From: SZUA-229 sp041589455
GTDB lineage: Bacteria > Pseudomonadota > Gammaproteobacteria > SZUA-229
DNA length: 39,138 nt
Assembly: GCA_041589455.1 (NCBI GenBank)
Contig: JBFHVQ010000021.1
Span: 1 to 39,138 of the forward strand
Direction of reading: 5' to 3'
Position numbers and translations under genes: made by a program. The notes beneath the pieces were generated by a model. The model saw nothing but the letters and a program-made list of their open reading frames with translations, searched no databases and was not told where the DNA came from. Shown in pieces: positions 24,903-33,710 of this stretch (position 1 is the first letter of the stretch; every line of letters begins with the position of its first letter).

Positions 24903-27062
24903 ATGTCGACTACCCATTCGTTTTATGCAACCTGTGCCAAGGGTTTTGAAGATTTATTATTACAGGAACTTCAGGGGCTTGGTATTCAGCAGGCTGAGCA
25001 ATCATTTTCTGGTGTCAGTTTTAATGGAGAACTGGAGCAGGCATATCGTGTTTGCTTATGGTCACGTCTTGCCAGTCGTGTCCTGTTAAAACTGAAGAGT
25101 TTTCCTGCAGAGAATGAGGATCAGCTGTATAAGGGCGTTCAGTCAGTAAACTGGTCTCATCATATCAAGTTAGATGGCAGTATTGCAGTCAACTGTACAC
25201 TCAATCGGAGTGAGTTAGCTAATTCACACTACGCGGCACTGAAAACGAAAGATGCGATTGTTGACCAGTTTAATGATATGTATGAGTCAAGACCATCAGT
25301 CGATAAAGAGTATCCAGACGTGCGTATTAATTTACATATTAATCGTGATCAGGCAGATGTTAGTATCGATTTGTCTGGAGATCCATTGCATAAACGTGGC
25401 TATCGTCTATCAGGTGTGCGTGCGCCGCTAAAAGAAAACCTGGCAGCTGCAATTATTACTCGAACCGGCTGGCTGAAGGAGCCTGTAAATCTTGTCGATC
25501 CGATGTGTGGTTCTGCGACATTCTTAATTGAAGCCTTGCACATGATTCTGGATATTGCGCCTGCCAGTAGACGTGAATATTTTGGTTTTGTGAACTGGAA
25601 AGGGCATAAGCCTGAAATCTGGAAATCTTTATTACAGGAAGCGAGACAGCGAGCTAAATCGATTTCGGAGATAGATTTTAAGGTATTTGGTTTTGATGTC
25701 TCTAGAGAAGCTATTTCTGCAGCACGGCAAAATGTGCATTCAGCTGGGCTGCAAGATGTTATAGAGCTGCAGCAAATGGATTTTACTCATAGCTGTGAAT
25801 ATATGAAGCTACAAAATGCTGATTTGTCACCTGGTATGGTTATTGTCAATCCACCATATGGAGAGAGACTGGGAGATAAACAGGAATTAGCTCATCTCTA
25901 TTCAGAAATGGGTGACTGCTGGAAAGAGAATTTTCCAGAATGGTCAATCGCCTTATTTACCTCAAATGATGATCTTACACAACATGTTGGATTGCGGGCA
26001 CATCGTAGTAACAGTTTCTTTAACGGTCCGATTAAGTGCAAGTTACATCAGTTCAAAATTCGTCAGGCGTTATCTGAGGAACAGAAACAACTACGTGATG
26101 CGCGATACCAGGAACAGCGTTCTGCGATACTTAATCGCTTGCGTAAAAACTATAAGCATCTCGGTAAGTGGGCAAGAAAAAATAAGATTCAGGCATATCG
26201 TGTATATGATGCCGATATTCCTGAGTATTCAGCAGCTATTGATATTTATGGTGATTGGGTACATGTGCAGGAGTATCAGGCGCCTTCATCGATTGAAATT
26301 AATAAAGCTCGACACCGTTTTGAAATGCTTGTTGATGTATTGCCAGAAGTGTTACCTGTTGATGTAAAGCATATTGTTGTCAAAACAAGGCGTCAGCAGA
26401 AGGGGCTTTCACAATATGAAAAGCAGGCTAATGAGCGTAATGAGTTTTCAATACTGGAAAATGATCTGAAGTTTTCTATTAACCTGACTGATTTTCTGGA
26501 TACAGGTTTATTTCTTGATCATAGATTAACTCGTCAGTTAGTGGCGGAAAAGGTCGCGCAGAGAGAGCAGTCGTGCCGTTTTCTTAATCTGTTTTCATAC
26601 ACCTCTTCAGTATCCGTTTATGCGGCAAGTGCCGGTGCAGAAACGACAAGTGTTGATATGTCGAATACCTATATCAACTGGTCTAAACGTAATTTTATTT
26701 TAAACAAACTTGACCTTAAAAAACATGTGCTGATAAAAAGCGATTGTATCAAGTGGTTAAAGCTGGCGCATAATCAACAGCAATTATTTGATGTGATATT
26801 TATTGATCCACCTACATTCTCTAATTCCAAATCAATGGAGGATATATTTGATGTTCAAAAGGATCATCTGTTTCTTATTGAATCAGCAATGAAGTTACTG
26901 GTTGAAGATGGTGAGATTATTTTTTCTAATAACTTCAGACGATTTAAGCTCGATAAGTCGCTTACAGAAAACTATAAAGTAGAAGATATAACTGCCTCAA
27001 CGATACCTGAAGACTTTAAGCGAAATCAGAAAATACACCGTTGTTACGTTATTCGAAAGTAA
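24903..27062 (+). CDS. rlmL: Fused 23S rRNA methyltransferase RlmKL
   Basis: A 719-residue fusion making m2G2445 (RlmL half) and m7G2069 (RlmK half) of 23S rRNA. The N-terminal THUMP domain (about 45-160) is followed by LVDPMCGSATFLIEA (SAM site) and NPPYGER (316-322), the RlmL catalytic motif. The second methyltransferase has FLDHRLTR, FLNLFSYTSSVSVYAA and FIDPPTFSNSK (about 633-643). Length matches the gammaproteobacterial fusion. It starts 5 bp after kdsB. A long hairpin lies just after its stop. Confidence 0.96.
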   Translation: MSTTHSFYATCAKGFEDLLLQELQGLGIQQAEQSFSGVSFNGELEQAYRVCLWSRLASRVLLKLKSFPAENEDQLYKGVQSVNWSHHIKLDGSIAVNCTLNRSELANSHYAALKTKDAIVDQFNDMYESRPSVDKEYPDVRINLHINRDQADVSIDLSGDPLHKRGYRLSGVRAPLKENLAAAIITRTGWLKEPVNLVDPMCGSATFLIEALHMILDIAPASRREYFGFVNWKGHKPEIWKSLLQEARQRAKSISEIDFKVFGFDVSREAISAARQNVHSAGLQDVIELQQMDFTHSCEYMKLQNADLSPGMVIVNPPYGERLGDKQELAHLYSEMGDCWKENFPEWSIALFTSNDDLTQHVGLRAHRSNSFFNGPIKCKLHQFKIRQALSEEQKQLRDARYQEQRSAILNRLRKNYKHLGKWARKNKIQAYRVYDADIPEYSAAIDIYGDWVHVQEYQAPSSIEINKARHRFEMLVDVLPEVLPVDVKHIVVKTRRQQKGLSQYEKQANERNEFSILENDLKFSINLTDFLDTGLFLDHRLTRQLVAEKVAQREQSCRFLNLFSYTSSVSVYAASAGAETTSVDMSNTYINWSKRNFILNKLDLKKHVLIKSDCIKWLKLAHNQQQLFDVIFIDPPTFSNSKSMEDIFDVQKDHLFLIESAMKLLVEDGEIIFSNNFRRFKLDKSLTENYKVEDITASTIPEDFKRNQKIHRCYVIRK

Positions 27063-27065
27063 GTT

Positions 27066-27103
27066 CACTGGATTAGCTGTTGTTAATTAGCTAAACCAGT
27101 GAC
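27066..27103. terminator. Long hairpin between rlmKL and rsd, probable bidirectional terminator
   Basis: Stem 27066-27079 pairs with 27090-27103 (13 of 14 pairs, one A-A mismatch) around a 10-nt loop. It fills the convergent gap between rlmKL (+) and rsd (-). There is no clear T-run on either side, so it may rely on pairing strength or act as an mRNA 3' end stabiliser. Confidence 0.5.
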
Positions 27104-27109
27104 TCATAG

Positions 27110-27607
27110 TTACTGGATCATTGATTCTGCTTTATGAGCGGGGCTTAGAATGGTGTTAATAAGTTTGTCTTCCAGTTCTATTCGAGTGGCTAGTTCCTCG
27201 CCCAGAGTGGATAGGTGTTCTGGAAGTCCATGTTTAAGCTCATCTGAAAAATTGTTACCACCATCATAACGGTCATTAAATTCTACAGCTAGCACGGTTG
27301 TTTTTTCTATGCGTGGGTATATCGTGTCAGCCAGTTTGATAATTTCCTGGCGTCTTTCCTTGCCTTCAGAAATTCGACTGTACAGCTCAAAATGTCCCGT
27401 TGCGATATAATCAATTAGTAGTTGGCAAAATTCCTGAAGTGTATCAGTGTCTATTTCGTCTGATGCTTTAACACCCTGGCCATCGCAGCCAGCCAGACTG
27501 CAATATAGCGCTAAAACCTCATTTCGCTCATTGATTAATTGCTTGATTTCTTTACGGGTTCTCGCTCGGCGATCAGTTGCTGGTTGTACATCGACTGAGT
27601 CGTTCAT
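27110..27607 (-). CDS. rsd: Rsd/AlgQ anti-sigma-70 regulator
   Basis: A 165-residue helical protein of the Rsd/AlgQ family, which binds sigma-70 and reduces its use in stationary phase. Seen: RARTRKEIKQLINERNEVLALYCSLAG, then LQEFCQLLIDYIATGHFELYSRI, which lines up with E. coli Rsd LDDFCQSLVDYLSAGHFSIYERI, and LATRIELEDKLI near the end. The start is ATG 27607, because AGGA sits 5 nt upstream; the ATG at 27619 contains that Shine-Dalgarno within its first codons. It is alone on this strand with a long AT-rich region upstream. Confidence 0.9.
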   Translation of the reverse strand: MNDSVDVQPATDRRARTRKEIKQLINERNEVLALYCSLAGCDGQGVKASDEIDTDTLQEFCQLLIDYIATGHFELYSRISEGKERRQEIIKLADTIYPRIEKTTVLAVEFNDRYDGGNNFSDELKHGLPEHLSTLGEELATRIELEDKLINTILSPAHKAESMIQ

Positions 27608-27983
27608 GCCTATCCTCATATAATTACTGCTTTTTTAATATCATATTTTTAATAGTGACAGATTGACTACTCTATCACCTGTTTTATTGCTTGCGCCAGA
27701 TGTTTTTAATATAAACATAATGGCTTTTTACTTTGGGTAATGATTAATTAATAGTCTATGTCACTAAAACTGCCTTAATTGCATTGTAAAATCAAGTAAC
27801 TTACCCGTTAGTATGTATGATATGTTTTAAATGGTCGATTTCATTCACCCGAACAGGTTAATATTAGCCAGGTATTAACAGTTTAACGTTGTTATTAGTC
27901 AATTAGAATGTGCTAATGATATTTCTTTGTGAATTTTTAATTACACGTTGTCACATCCGAATATTGAGGACAGATTCTGAATC
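27608..27983. other. AT-rich divergent intergenic region rsd/msrA
   Basis: 376 bp without a gene. It is very AT-rich and must hold the promoters of rsd (-) and msrA (+), but several A/T-rich near-matches to -10 boxes occur and none with a convincing -35 can be chosen. No long repeat, RNA gene or terminator was seen. Confidence 0.6.
27611..27616 (-). promoter_or_regulatory. rsd ribosome binding site
   Basis: AGGATA on the minus strand, just upstream of ATG 27607, which decides between the two candidate starts. Confidence 0.55.
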
Positions 27984-28616
27984 ATGTTTACACTTTCAAA
28001 CAAAGAAGAACTACCTAGCGCTACAGATGCTTTGCCAGGTCGTGATGAGGAAATGCCAGTAGTAAACCGTCATGTCGTATTAGATCGACCTATAAAGGGG
28101 CCGTTTTCAGATGATTTAGAGCAGATCATACTTGGAATGGGCTGTTTCTGGGGGGCGGAACGTAAATTCTGGGAATTACCAGGGGTTTACACAACGGCAG
28201 TTGGTTATTCAGCAGGTTTTACACCCAATCCGACTTACCAGGAGGTTTGTAGCGGACTGACTGGGCATAATGAAGTTGTGCTGGTTGTATATAAGCCAAC
28301 AGAATGTAGTCTCGATAAGATTATTAGGGTGTTCTTTGAGTCTCATAACCCAACACAGGGAATGCGTCAGGGTAATGATCGAGGTACGCAATATCGTTCT
28401 GGGGTTTACTATTTGACGGATAAGCAGAAAGTGCATGCAGACACACTATGTGCAGATTACCAGAAAAAGCTGACTCGCTCAGGTTATGGCTTAATAACAA
28501 CTGAAATTAAGCCTGCCGCAGAATTTTATTATGCTGAAGACTATCACCAGCAGTATTTAGCTAAAAACCCTAATGGATACTGTGGTTTAGGTGGTACTGG
28601 AGTCAATTTTGACTAG
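27984..28616 (+). CDS. msrA: Peptide methionine (S)-S-oxide reductase MsrA
   Basis: A 210-residue enzyme that reduces methionine-S-sulfoxide in oxidised proteins. The catalytic motif is GMGCFWGAERKFW, followed by VGYSAGFTPNPTYQEVCSG, TGHNEVVLVVY, FFESHNPTQGMRQGNDRGTQYRS and a C-terminal YHQQYLAKNPNGYCGLGGTG with the resolving cysteine. The N-terminal 45-residue extension lacks a signal peptide, as in the E. coli long form. GAGGA lies 13 nt before the ATG, somewhat far. It is monocistronic by position, with 113 bp to the next gene. Confidence 0.96.
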   Translation: MFTLSNKEELPSATDALPGRDEEMPVVNRHVVLDRPIKGPFSDDLEQIILGMGCFWGAERKFWELPGVYTTAVGYSAGFTPNPTYQEVCSGLTGHNEVVLVVYKPTECSLDKIIRVFFESHNPTQGMRQGNDRGTQYRSGVYYLTDKQKVHADTLCADYQKKLTRSGYGLITTEIKPAAEFYYAEDYHQQYLAKNPNGYCGLGGTGVNFD

Positions 28617-28729
28617 ATGTGCTTCTTACTCAGGACTCTCAGCTAAATAAATCCCTTCTTACCTGTGTAATAACCTTATATTTGTTCTATAAATAGCCTG
28701 TAAGTCTTATAAAAAAGGGACATGGGTCT

Positions 28730-30355
28730 GTGGGCGAACCTGGCGAAAACAACGATAATCTGGCACAACCACCCGACAATCAGTCAGACGTGAAAATTGC
28801 TATTAGCAAGAAGTCACTTGAAGATCTGGTTAAAGGGATTGTTGCTGCACCAGAGAATGACTGGCAAATCAATTTAAGTGCTGAGAATACACTACCCAAG
28901 GTGCTTAAGCTCGCCGTCCAGAAATACAGTGCTGCATTCAAAGACTTGATGCAGCAGAAAGATCAACAAATCAGCTCATTAAGTCAGGCGAATGTTCGTG
29001 TATTGTTCCTGAATGAAGCAATTGGCCAGATTAACGACATTACCTCTGAGTCATATCATAATGGAACAGCACACTCTCAGTATGAGAGTGTTCTTGATGA
29101 CATGATGCATGCAACGATGGCAAGCATTTCAGCGCTTATATTTATTGATAGCCAATCTAAAATAAGTGAGTTTTATAGTCAGGGTATTGATAAGGTCAGT
29201 GATAACCCGACTGATGACTATGTTGGATTAATAGGGCTAATTGCTAGTAAGTTTATTGAAAATGAGAATCAGTCAATATTGATAAATGAGCCAGATGAGT
29301 TTACAAATGTCATTCAAAGTAGCTTTGATGGTCTTGATATCAGCAATCTTTTATTACTTCCACTGACTTTGCATAGTAGCAAACAGGTAAGAGGTGTTCT
29401 GGTTATAGGAAATAAACGCAAGAATTTAGATTTTGATAATAATGATCGAACAGTGATTGAGTTGTGTGCAAGTGAAATTTCAAATGCGTATGAGAGAATT
29501 ATTCTGAATCGTCAATTAAGAAGAGAGAAAGAAGAGCAGGAGAGATTGTTAGAAGAAATTAAATATACGCAGGACCAGTTGTTACAATCAGAAAAGATGG
29601 CTTCGATAGGGCAGTTAGCAGCAGGTGTAGCACACGAGATTAATAACCCAGTTGGTTATATAAACTCAAATATAAATTCAATGAAAAATTATATCAATGA
29701 GATATTTGATTTAATTGAAGAATATAAATCGATAGAAGCAGATTTGCCTGAAGAAAAGCGTAAGGCCATTGAACAAATACGTAAGGATGCGGATCTTGAC
29801 TATTTAAAAGAAGATACAATAGAGCTTGTTAGTGAGTCTATTGAAGGTGTGACGCGTGTTAAACAAATTGTAAATGATCTTAAAAACTTCTCACGTGTTG
29901 ATGAAGCAGAGTGGCAGTGGGTTAATTTACATGAAGGCATTGATAGCACGCTTAATATAGTCCATAACGAAATAAAATATAAAGCTGAAGTTCATAAAAA
30001 CTATTCTGATATACCAGATGTGCATTGCATCGTTTCACAAATAAATCAAGTTGTAATGAATCTTCTCGTTAATGCTGCACATGCAATAGAGGAAAGAGGA
30101 AATATCACGATATCAACAGGTGTTGATGGTGATATGGTGTTTATAAAAATATCTGATGATGGTTGTGGCATTGAAGATGAAAAACTAAGCAGGATATTTG
30201 ATCCGTTTTATACATCTAAGCCAGTAGGTGAAGGTACCGGATTAGGGTTGTCTTTGTCCTTTGGGATAATTGAAAAGCACAAGGGAAAAATAGATGTAAA
30301 AAGTGAAGTTGGTAAAGGTACAGAATTCACAATTTTATTGCCTATAAAAGAATAA
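28730..30355 (+). CDS. GAF-domain sensor histidine kinase
   Basis: A 541-residue soluble kinase with no membrane segment. A roughly 85-residue N-terminal part precedes a GAF-like sensor domain (about 90-255), a short coiled coil (about 258-285), and a DHp domain with phospho-acceptor H302 in AGVAHEINNPVGYI. The ATPase domain follows: N box NQVVMNLLVNAAHA, G1 SDDGCGI, F box FDPFYTSKP, G2 GEGTGLGLSL. The start is GTG 28730 with GGGA 9 nt upstream; the ATG at 28722 is out of frame. Its kinase core is close to that of the hybrid at 31739, indicating duplication. First gene of the six-gene signalling run; its signal is unknown. Confidence 0.88.
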   Translation: MGEPGENNDNLAQPPDNQSDVKIAISKKSLEDLVKGIVAAPENDWQINLSAENTLPKVLKLAVQKYSAAFKDLMQQKDQQISSLSQANVRVLFLNEAIGQINDITSESYHNGTAHSQYESVLDDMMHATMASISALIFIDSQSKISEFYSQGIDKVSDNPTDDYVGLIGLIASKFIENENQSILINEPDEFTNVIQSSFDGLDISNLLLLPLTLHSSKQVRGVLVIGNKRKNLDFDNNDRTVIELCASEISNAYERIILNRQLRREKEEQERLLEEIKYTQDQLLQSEKMASIGQLAAGVAHEINNPVGYINSNINSMKNYINEIFDLIEEYKSIEADLPEEKRKAIEQIRKDADLDYLKEDTIELVSESIEGVTRVKQIVNDLKNFSRVDEAEWQWVNLHEGIDSTLNIVHNEIKYKAEVHKNYSDIPDVHCIVSQINQVVMNLLVNAAHAIEERGNITISTGVDGDMVFIKISDDGCGIEDEKLSRIFDPFYTSKPVGEGTGLGLSLSFGIIEKHKGKIDVKSEVGKGTEFTILLPIKE

Positions 30356-30378
30356 GGTAAAAGACTTAGGGGGTTGTA

Positions 30379-31689
30379 ATGGAGAATGATTCAGATAAAG
30401 AAGAAGTGAAGTACACTATTCTTTGTGTTGATGATGAAAAAAATATCCTTTCATCGTTAAGGCGTTTGCTAAGACCTGATGGGTACAATGTTTTGCTCGC
30501 AGGTGGTGGCGCTGAAGGTCTGGAGATCTTAAAGGAACATCATGTGGACCTGATTATATCAGACATGAGAATGCCTGAAATGAATGGGGCAGAGTTTCTT
30601 GAGCAAGTGTATAAAGAATATCCAGATACAATGAGAATATTGCTTACAGGATATTCGGAGATATCATCAACAGTAGATGCGATTAATAAAGGTAATATTT
30701 ATAAATACATAAGTAAACCATGGGAAGAGAGTGATTTAAAGTTAACTTTAAGGAATGCGCTTGAGCAGAAGAGCCTAGAAAAAGAACGTGATCGCCTAAT
30801 TGAGCTAACCAAAAAACAAAATGATGAGTTAAAAGAATTTAATAATAATCTGGAAGGTCTTGTTAAGCAGAGAACAGATGAGTTAGAGCAGACCATGGAT
30901 ATGCTGGAAACAGCATTTGCAACCTTGAATGACAGTTATTCTAATACGATTAAAGTTTTTTCTGGTCTGGTTGAGATGAGGGATGGCGCCCTTAAAAGCA
31001 ATTCTCTAGAGGTTGCCGATGGTGTTAATTATATATCAGATAAGCTTAATTTATCAGATGATGATAAAAAGTCGATATCACATGCAAGTATGTTAAGAGA
31101 TATAGGAAAAATATCATTTCCAGATTCCATGATTAAAAGACCAATGGAAGATCTTGATGCAATAAGCCTTTCAGAAATTAAAAAATTCACTGTAATCGGT
31201 GAAGGGATTTTAATGCCAATTGAGCCATTAAATGATTCAGCTAAAATTATTCGTAGTTTTAAAGAATGGTTCAATGGAGGTGGTTTTCCTGATGGTCTTA
31301 AAGAAGATGAAATACCATTGGGTTCACGGATATTGGCTGTAGTTAATGATTATTATGCTTTGATAAATGGCACACTTATATCGGGTGGTTTCTCAGCGTC
31401 GAAAGCTAGGGAGTTTTTGATAAAAAACAAAAATATAAGATATGATCCAAAAGTGGTTGACATGTTCCTGGAGTTTCTAGGAGATGTTGTAGAAGATGAT
31501 AAACGATCAGTTGATAAAACTGTTGTTACACAACAGTTGAGTAGAGGGATGAAGCTTAAAAAAGATTTAGTTACTAAGAGTGGTGTGGTGCTTCTTTCAA
31601 GAGGGTATGTTTTGGGTGAGCATATGATTAAGCAGATTACTAATCTTGAAAAATCACTTGGTGAAAAGTTCGTTATTTCAATTGAGTAG
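30379..31689 (+). CDS. Response regulator with degenerate HD-GYP domain
   Basis: A 436-residue protein. A receiver domain (about 12-130) has acidic D18/D19, acceptor D62 in ISDMRMPEMNG and K113. A coiled coil spans about 128-178. The following HD-GYP-like domain (about 185-365) has lost its metal ligands: the first His position reads N208 (KSNS), HD reads R240-D241, and HHExxDGxGYP reads FKEWFNGGGFP (294-304). The fold-marking DIGKI and PDGLKEDEIPLGSRI remain. Cyclic-di-GMP hydrolysis is therefore unlikely; a binding or scaffold role is inferred. A C-terminal tail (about 385-436) resembles that of other HD-GYP regulators. It lies 23 bp after the first kinase. Confidence 0.85.
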   Translation: MENDSDKEEVKYTILCVDDEKNILSSLRRLLRPDGYNVLLAGGGAEGLEILKEHHVDLIISDMRMPEMNGAEFLEQVYKEYPDTMRILLTGYSEISSTVDAINKGNIYKYISKPWEESDLKLTLRNALEQKSLEKERDRLIELTKKQNDELKEFNNNLEGLVKQRTDELEQTMDMLETAFATLNDSYSNTIKVFSGLVEMRDGALKSNSLEVADGVNYISDKLNLSDDDKKSISHASMLRDIGKISFPDSMIKRPMEDLDAISLSEIKKFTVIGEGILMPIEPLNDSAKIIRSFKEWFNGGGFPDGLKEDEIPLGSRILAVVNDYYALINGTLISGGFSASKAREFLIKNKNIRYDPKVVDMFLEFLGDVVEDDKRSVDKTVVTQQLSRGMKLKKDLVTKSGVVLLSRGYVLGEHMIKQITNLEKSLGEKFVISIE

Positions 31690-31738
31690 AGCAGGTAGGT
31701 ATAGAGATATGTAGTGTTGCTATAATTGGAAATATGTA

Positions 31739-33067
31739 ATGTCAAATAGACAGTATTCAAAACTAATTAAATCAGTTGTTTCAAACAAAGAGTTTGATCT
31801 GGAAAGCTTCAAGCCATTTAAGGTGTTGTTGGTTGATGATGATCCAGTGTTTAGAATGACAGTTAAAGCAATGCTTAAGAACGGGTTTGAGATTTGTGAA
31901 TCAGAGTCTGGGGAAAAATCACTTGAGTTTTTGAAGTCAAATGAAGTTCAACTGATATTATTAGATTTGCATATGCCTGGTATGTCAGGGATTGATGTAA
32001 TCGGTGAACTGTCAGCTATGGAAGGTAAGTCAGATATTCCAGTAATTATTTTGTCTGCTGCAGATGAAAATGAATCAATTCTAGATGCATTTAAAGCCGG
32101 TGCTGTTGATTATATAACGAAGCCTGTTAAAAAACATGAATTATTAGCCAGAGTAAATACGCATCTTGAATTACGTAATCGGCAAATTCATCTTGAAGAG
32201 ATGGTTTCAGAAAGAACAGGAAAGCTAGTCGAAGCTTATGAGGATTTAGAGTCTGCACAAACACAGCTTCTGCAGTCTGAAAAAATGGCATCTATAGGGC
32301 AATTAGCTGCTGGTGTGGCACATGAGATTAATAACCCAGTTGGCTATGTTTCGTCTAATATAGGGACTTTAGGTAATTATTTAAATGATTTATTCGACTT
32401 GATTAAACATTATGAGAGTCTAGAGCGTTTACTGTCTGAAGATCAACTAAAAGTTCTAAATAAAATTAAGCAGGATATGGATTTGAAGTATTTAAAAGAT
32501 GATGTGAATGATCTTTTATTAGAAACAACAGACGGATTAAATCGTGTGAGGGATATAGTTATAAGTCTTAAGGAGTTTTCACATGTAGGGGAAAATAAAT
32601 GGGAGCGTGCAAATATACATGATGGTTTGAATAGTACATTGAATATCGTACATAACGAGATTAAGTATAAAGCAACTATTGTAAAAGAATATGGAGATAT
32701 ACCAGATATAGAGTGCATTGCTTCGCAACTCAATCAGGTATTTATGAATCTCTTTGTTAATGCGGCACATGCTATTCATGAAAAAGGGATCATAAAAATA
32801 AAAACCTGGAAACAAGATGAAATGGTTATTGTAGAAATATCAGATAATGGTTCAGGTATTTCAAAGGAAGTACAATTGAAAATATTTGATCCATTTTTTA
32901 CAACTAAGCCGATAGGTAAGGGGACTGGGCTGGGTCTGTCGTTATCATATCAAATAATTGAGAAGCATCATGGAAAGATCGAATTGCAGTCAAAAGAAGG
33001 GGTTGGTACACGATTTACTATTTCGTTACCAGTGAACCAACCGGAACTGGATGATAATCATGCCTGA
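31739..33067 (+). CDS. Receiver-histidine kinase hybrid
   Basis: A 442-residue cytoplasmic protein with the receiver at the N-terminus (about 27-140; D33/D34, acceptor D76 in LLDLHMPGMSG, K128), a helical linker, then DHp with H195 in AGVAHEINNPVGYV and an ATPase domain (NQVFMNLFVNAAHA, SDNGSGI, FDPFFTTKP, GKGTGLGLSL). No phosphotransfer domain is attached. The kinase core shares long near-identical stretches with the kinase at 28730 (QLLQSEKMASIGQLAAGVAH in both). The receiver may gate its own kinase. Its end overlaps the MglA-like gene. Confidence 0.88.
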   Translation: MSNRQYSKLIKSVVSNKEFDLESFKPFKVLLVDDDPVFRMTVKAMLKNGFEICESESGEKSLEFLKSNEVQLILLDLHMPGMSGIDVIGELSAMEGKSDIPVIILSAADENESILDAFKAGAVDYITKPVKKHELLARVNTHLELRNRQIHLEEMVSERTGKLVEAYEDLESAQTQLLQSEKMASIGQLAAGVAHEINNPVGYVSSNIGTLGNYLNDLFDLIKHYESLERLLSEDQLKVLNKIKQDMDLKYLKDDVNDLLLETTDGLNRVRDIVISLKEFSHVGENKWERANIHDGLNSTLNIVHNEIKYKATIVKEYGDIPDIECIASQLNQVFMNLFVNAAHAIHEKGIIKIKTWKQDEMVIVEISDNGSGISKEVQLKIFDPFFTTKPIGKGTGLGLSLSYQIIEKHHGKIELQSKEGVGTRFTISLPVNQPELDDNHA

Positions 33068-33710
33068 ATACGATGATGAAAAAAAGCGTCTGATTATTAA
33101 GGTCGTTTATTATGGACCCGCATTAAGTGGTAAGACAACAAATATAACCCGATTGCATGATCTTTTAGATCCTGAACTTAAGGGTGAGATGATGATTCTT
33201 GAAACAAAGGATGATAGAACGCTATTTTTTGATATGTTGCCTCTAGGTGTGAAAACAAAAACAGGAATGTTGATAAAGCTCAAACTGTTTACTGTTCCAG
33301 GTCAGGTGGCTCACGATAGTACACGTAAAGCTGTGCTGTCACGTGCAGATGGCGTGGTTTTTGTTGCTGATTCACAACTTAATCAAAAGGTAAATAATGC
33401 TAATTCATTTGAGAACCTTGCTGATAATGCAAATAAGGTTGGTCTTGATTTCGAAAATATGGCTATAGTGATTCAATACAATAAGCGAGATTTACCTGAA
33501 ATTGAATCGGAAGATATTGTTTTAAAAAGATGGAGTAAAATGCCGTGGCCTGTTGTTTTTGCGAGTGCACTACCTGGTGATGGTGTGCTTGAGACATTTA
33601 AGACTTTACTCGGTCAAATATATACAAGGGTTGATGATGAATTTAATTTATGTAATGAGCATTCCCTTACTGAAAATGACTTCATATCAGGCGTTATGGG
33701 TGGGCAATGA
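33060..33710 (+). CDS. MglA-like small Ras-type GTPase
   Basis: About 216 residues closely resembling Myxococcus MglA, the GTPase that sets polarity of type IV pili and gliding machinery. Seen: KVVYYGPALSGKTTNI (P-loop 19-27), ETKDDRTLFFDMLPL (switch I area), LFTVPGQVAHDSTRKAVL (the PGQ of switch II), DGVVFVADSQ, and VIQYNKRDLP (guanine specificity). The catalytic Gln position is kept. A start at 33060 or 33051 is possible (ATG ATA ATC ATG); both overlap the upstream kinase gene. It overlaps the next kinase gene by 4 bp. A partner GAP of MglB/Roadblock type is not visible in the window. Confidence 0.9.
   Translation: MPEYDDEKKRLIIKVVYYGPALSGKTTNITRLHDLLDPELKGEMMILETKDDRTLFFDMLPLGVKTKTGMLIKLKLFTVPGQVAHDSTRKAVLSRADGVVFVADSQLNQKVNNANSFENLADNANKVGLDFENMAIVIQYNKRDLPEIESEDIVLKRWSKMPWPVVFASALPGDGVLETFKTLLGQIYTRVDDEFNLCNEHSLTENDFISGVMGGQ

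Noticed and set aside
25912..26367. 151-codon open frame inside rlmKL, same strand
   Set aside because: It lies in another frame of a well-conserved gene and has no recognisable domain or ribosome binding site; treated as a shadow.
28682..28713. TTGTTC ... TATAAA as promoter of the signalling operon
   Set aside because: The spacer would be 20 bp and the -35 is weak; AT-rich context makes chance matches likely.
28722..28733. ATG 28722 as the start of the GAF kinase
   Set aside because: It is out of frame with the kinase; GTG 28730 has a Shine-Dalgarno at suitable distance.
31353..31760. 135-codon minus-strand open frame opposite the degenerate HD-GYP gene
   Set aside because: Ser/Thr/Leu-rich translation typical of an antisense shadow of an AT-rich gene, with no family match.
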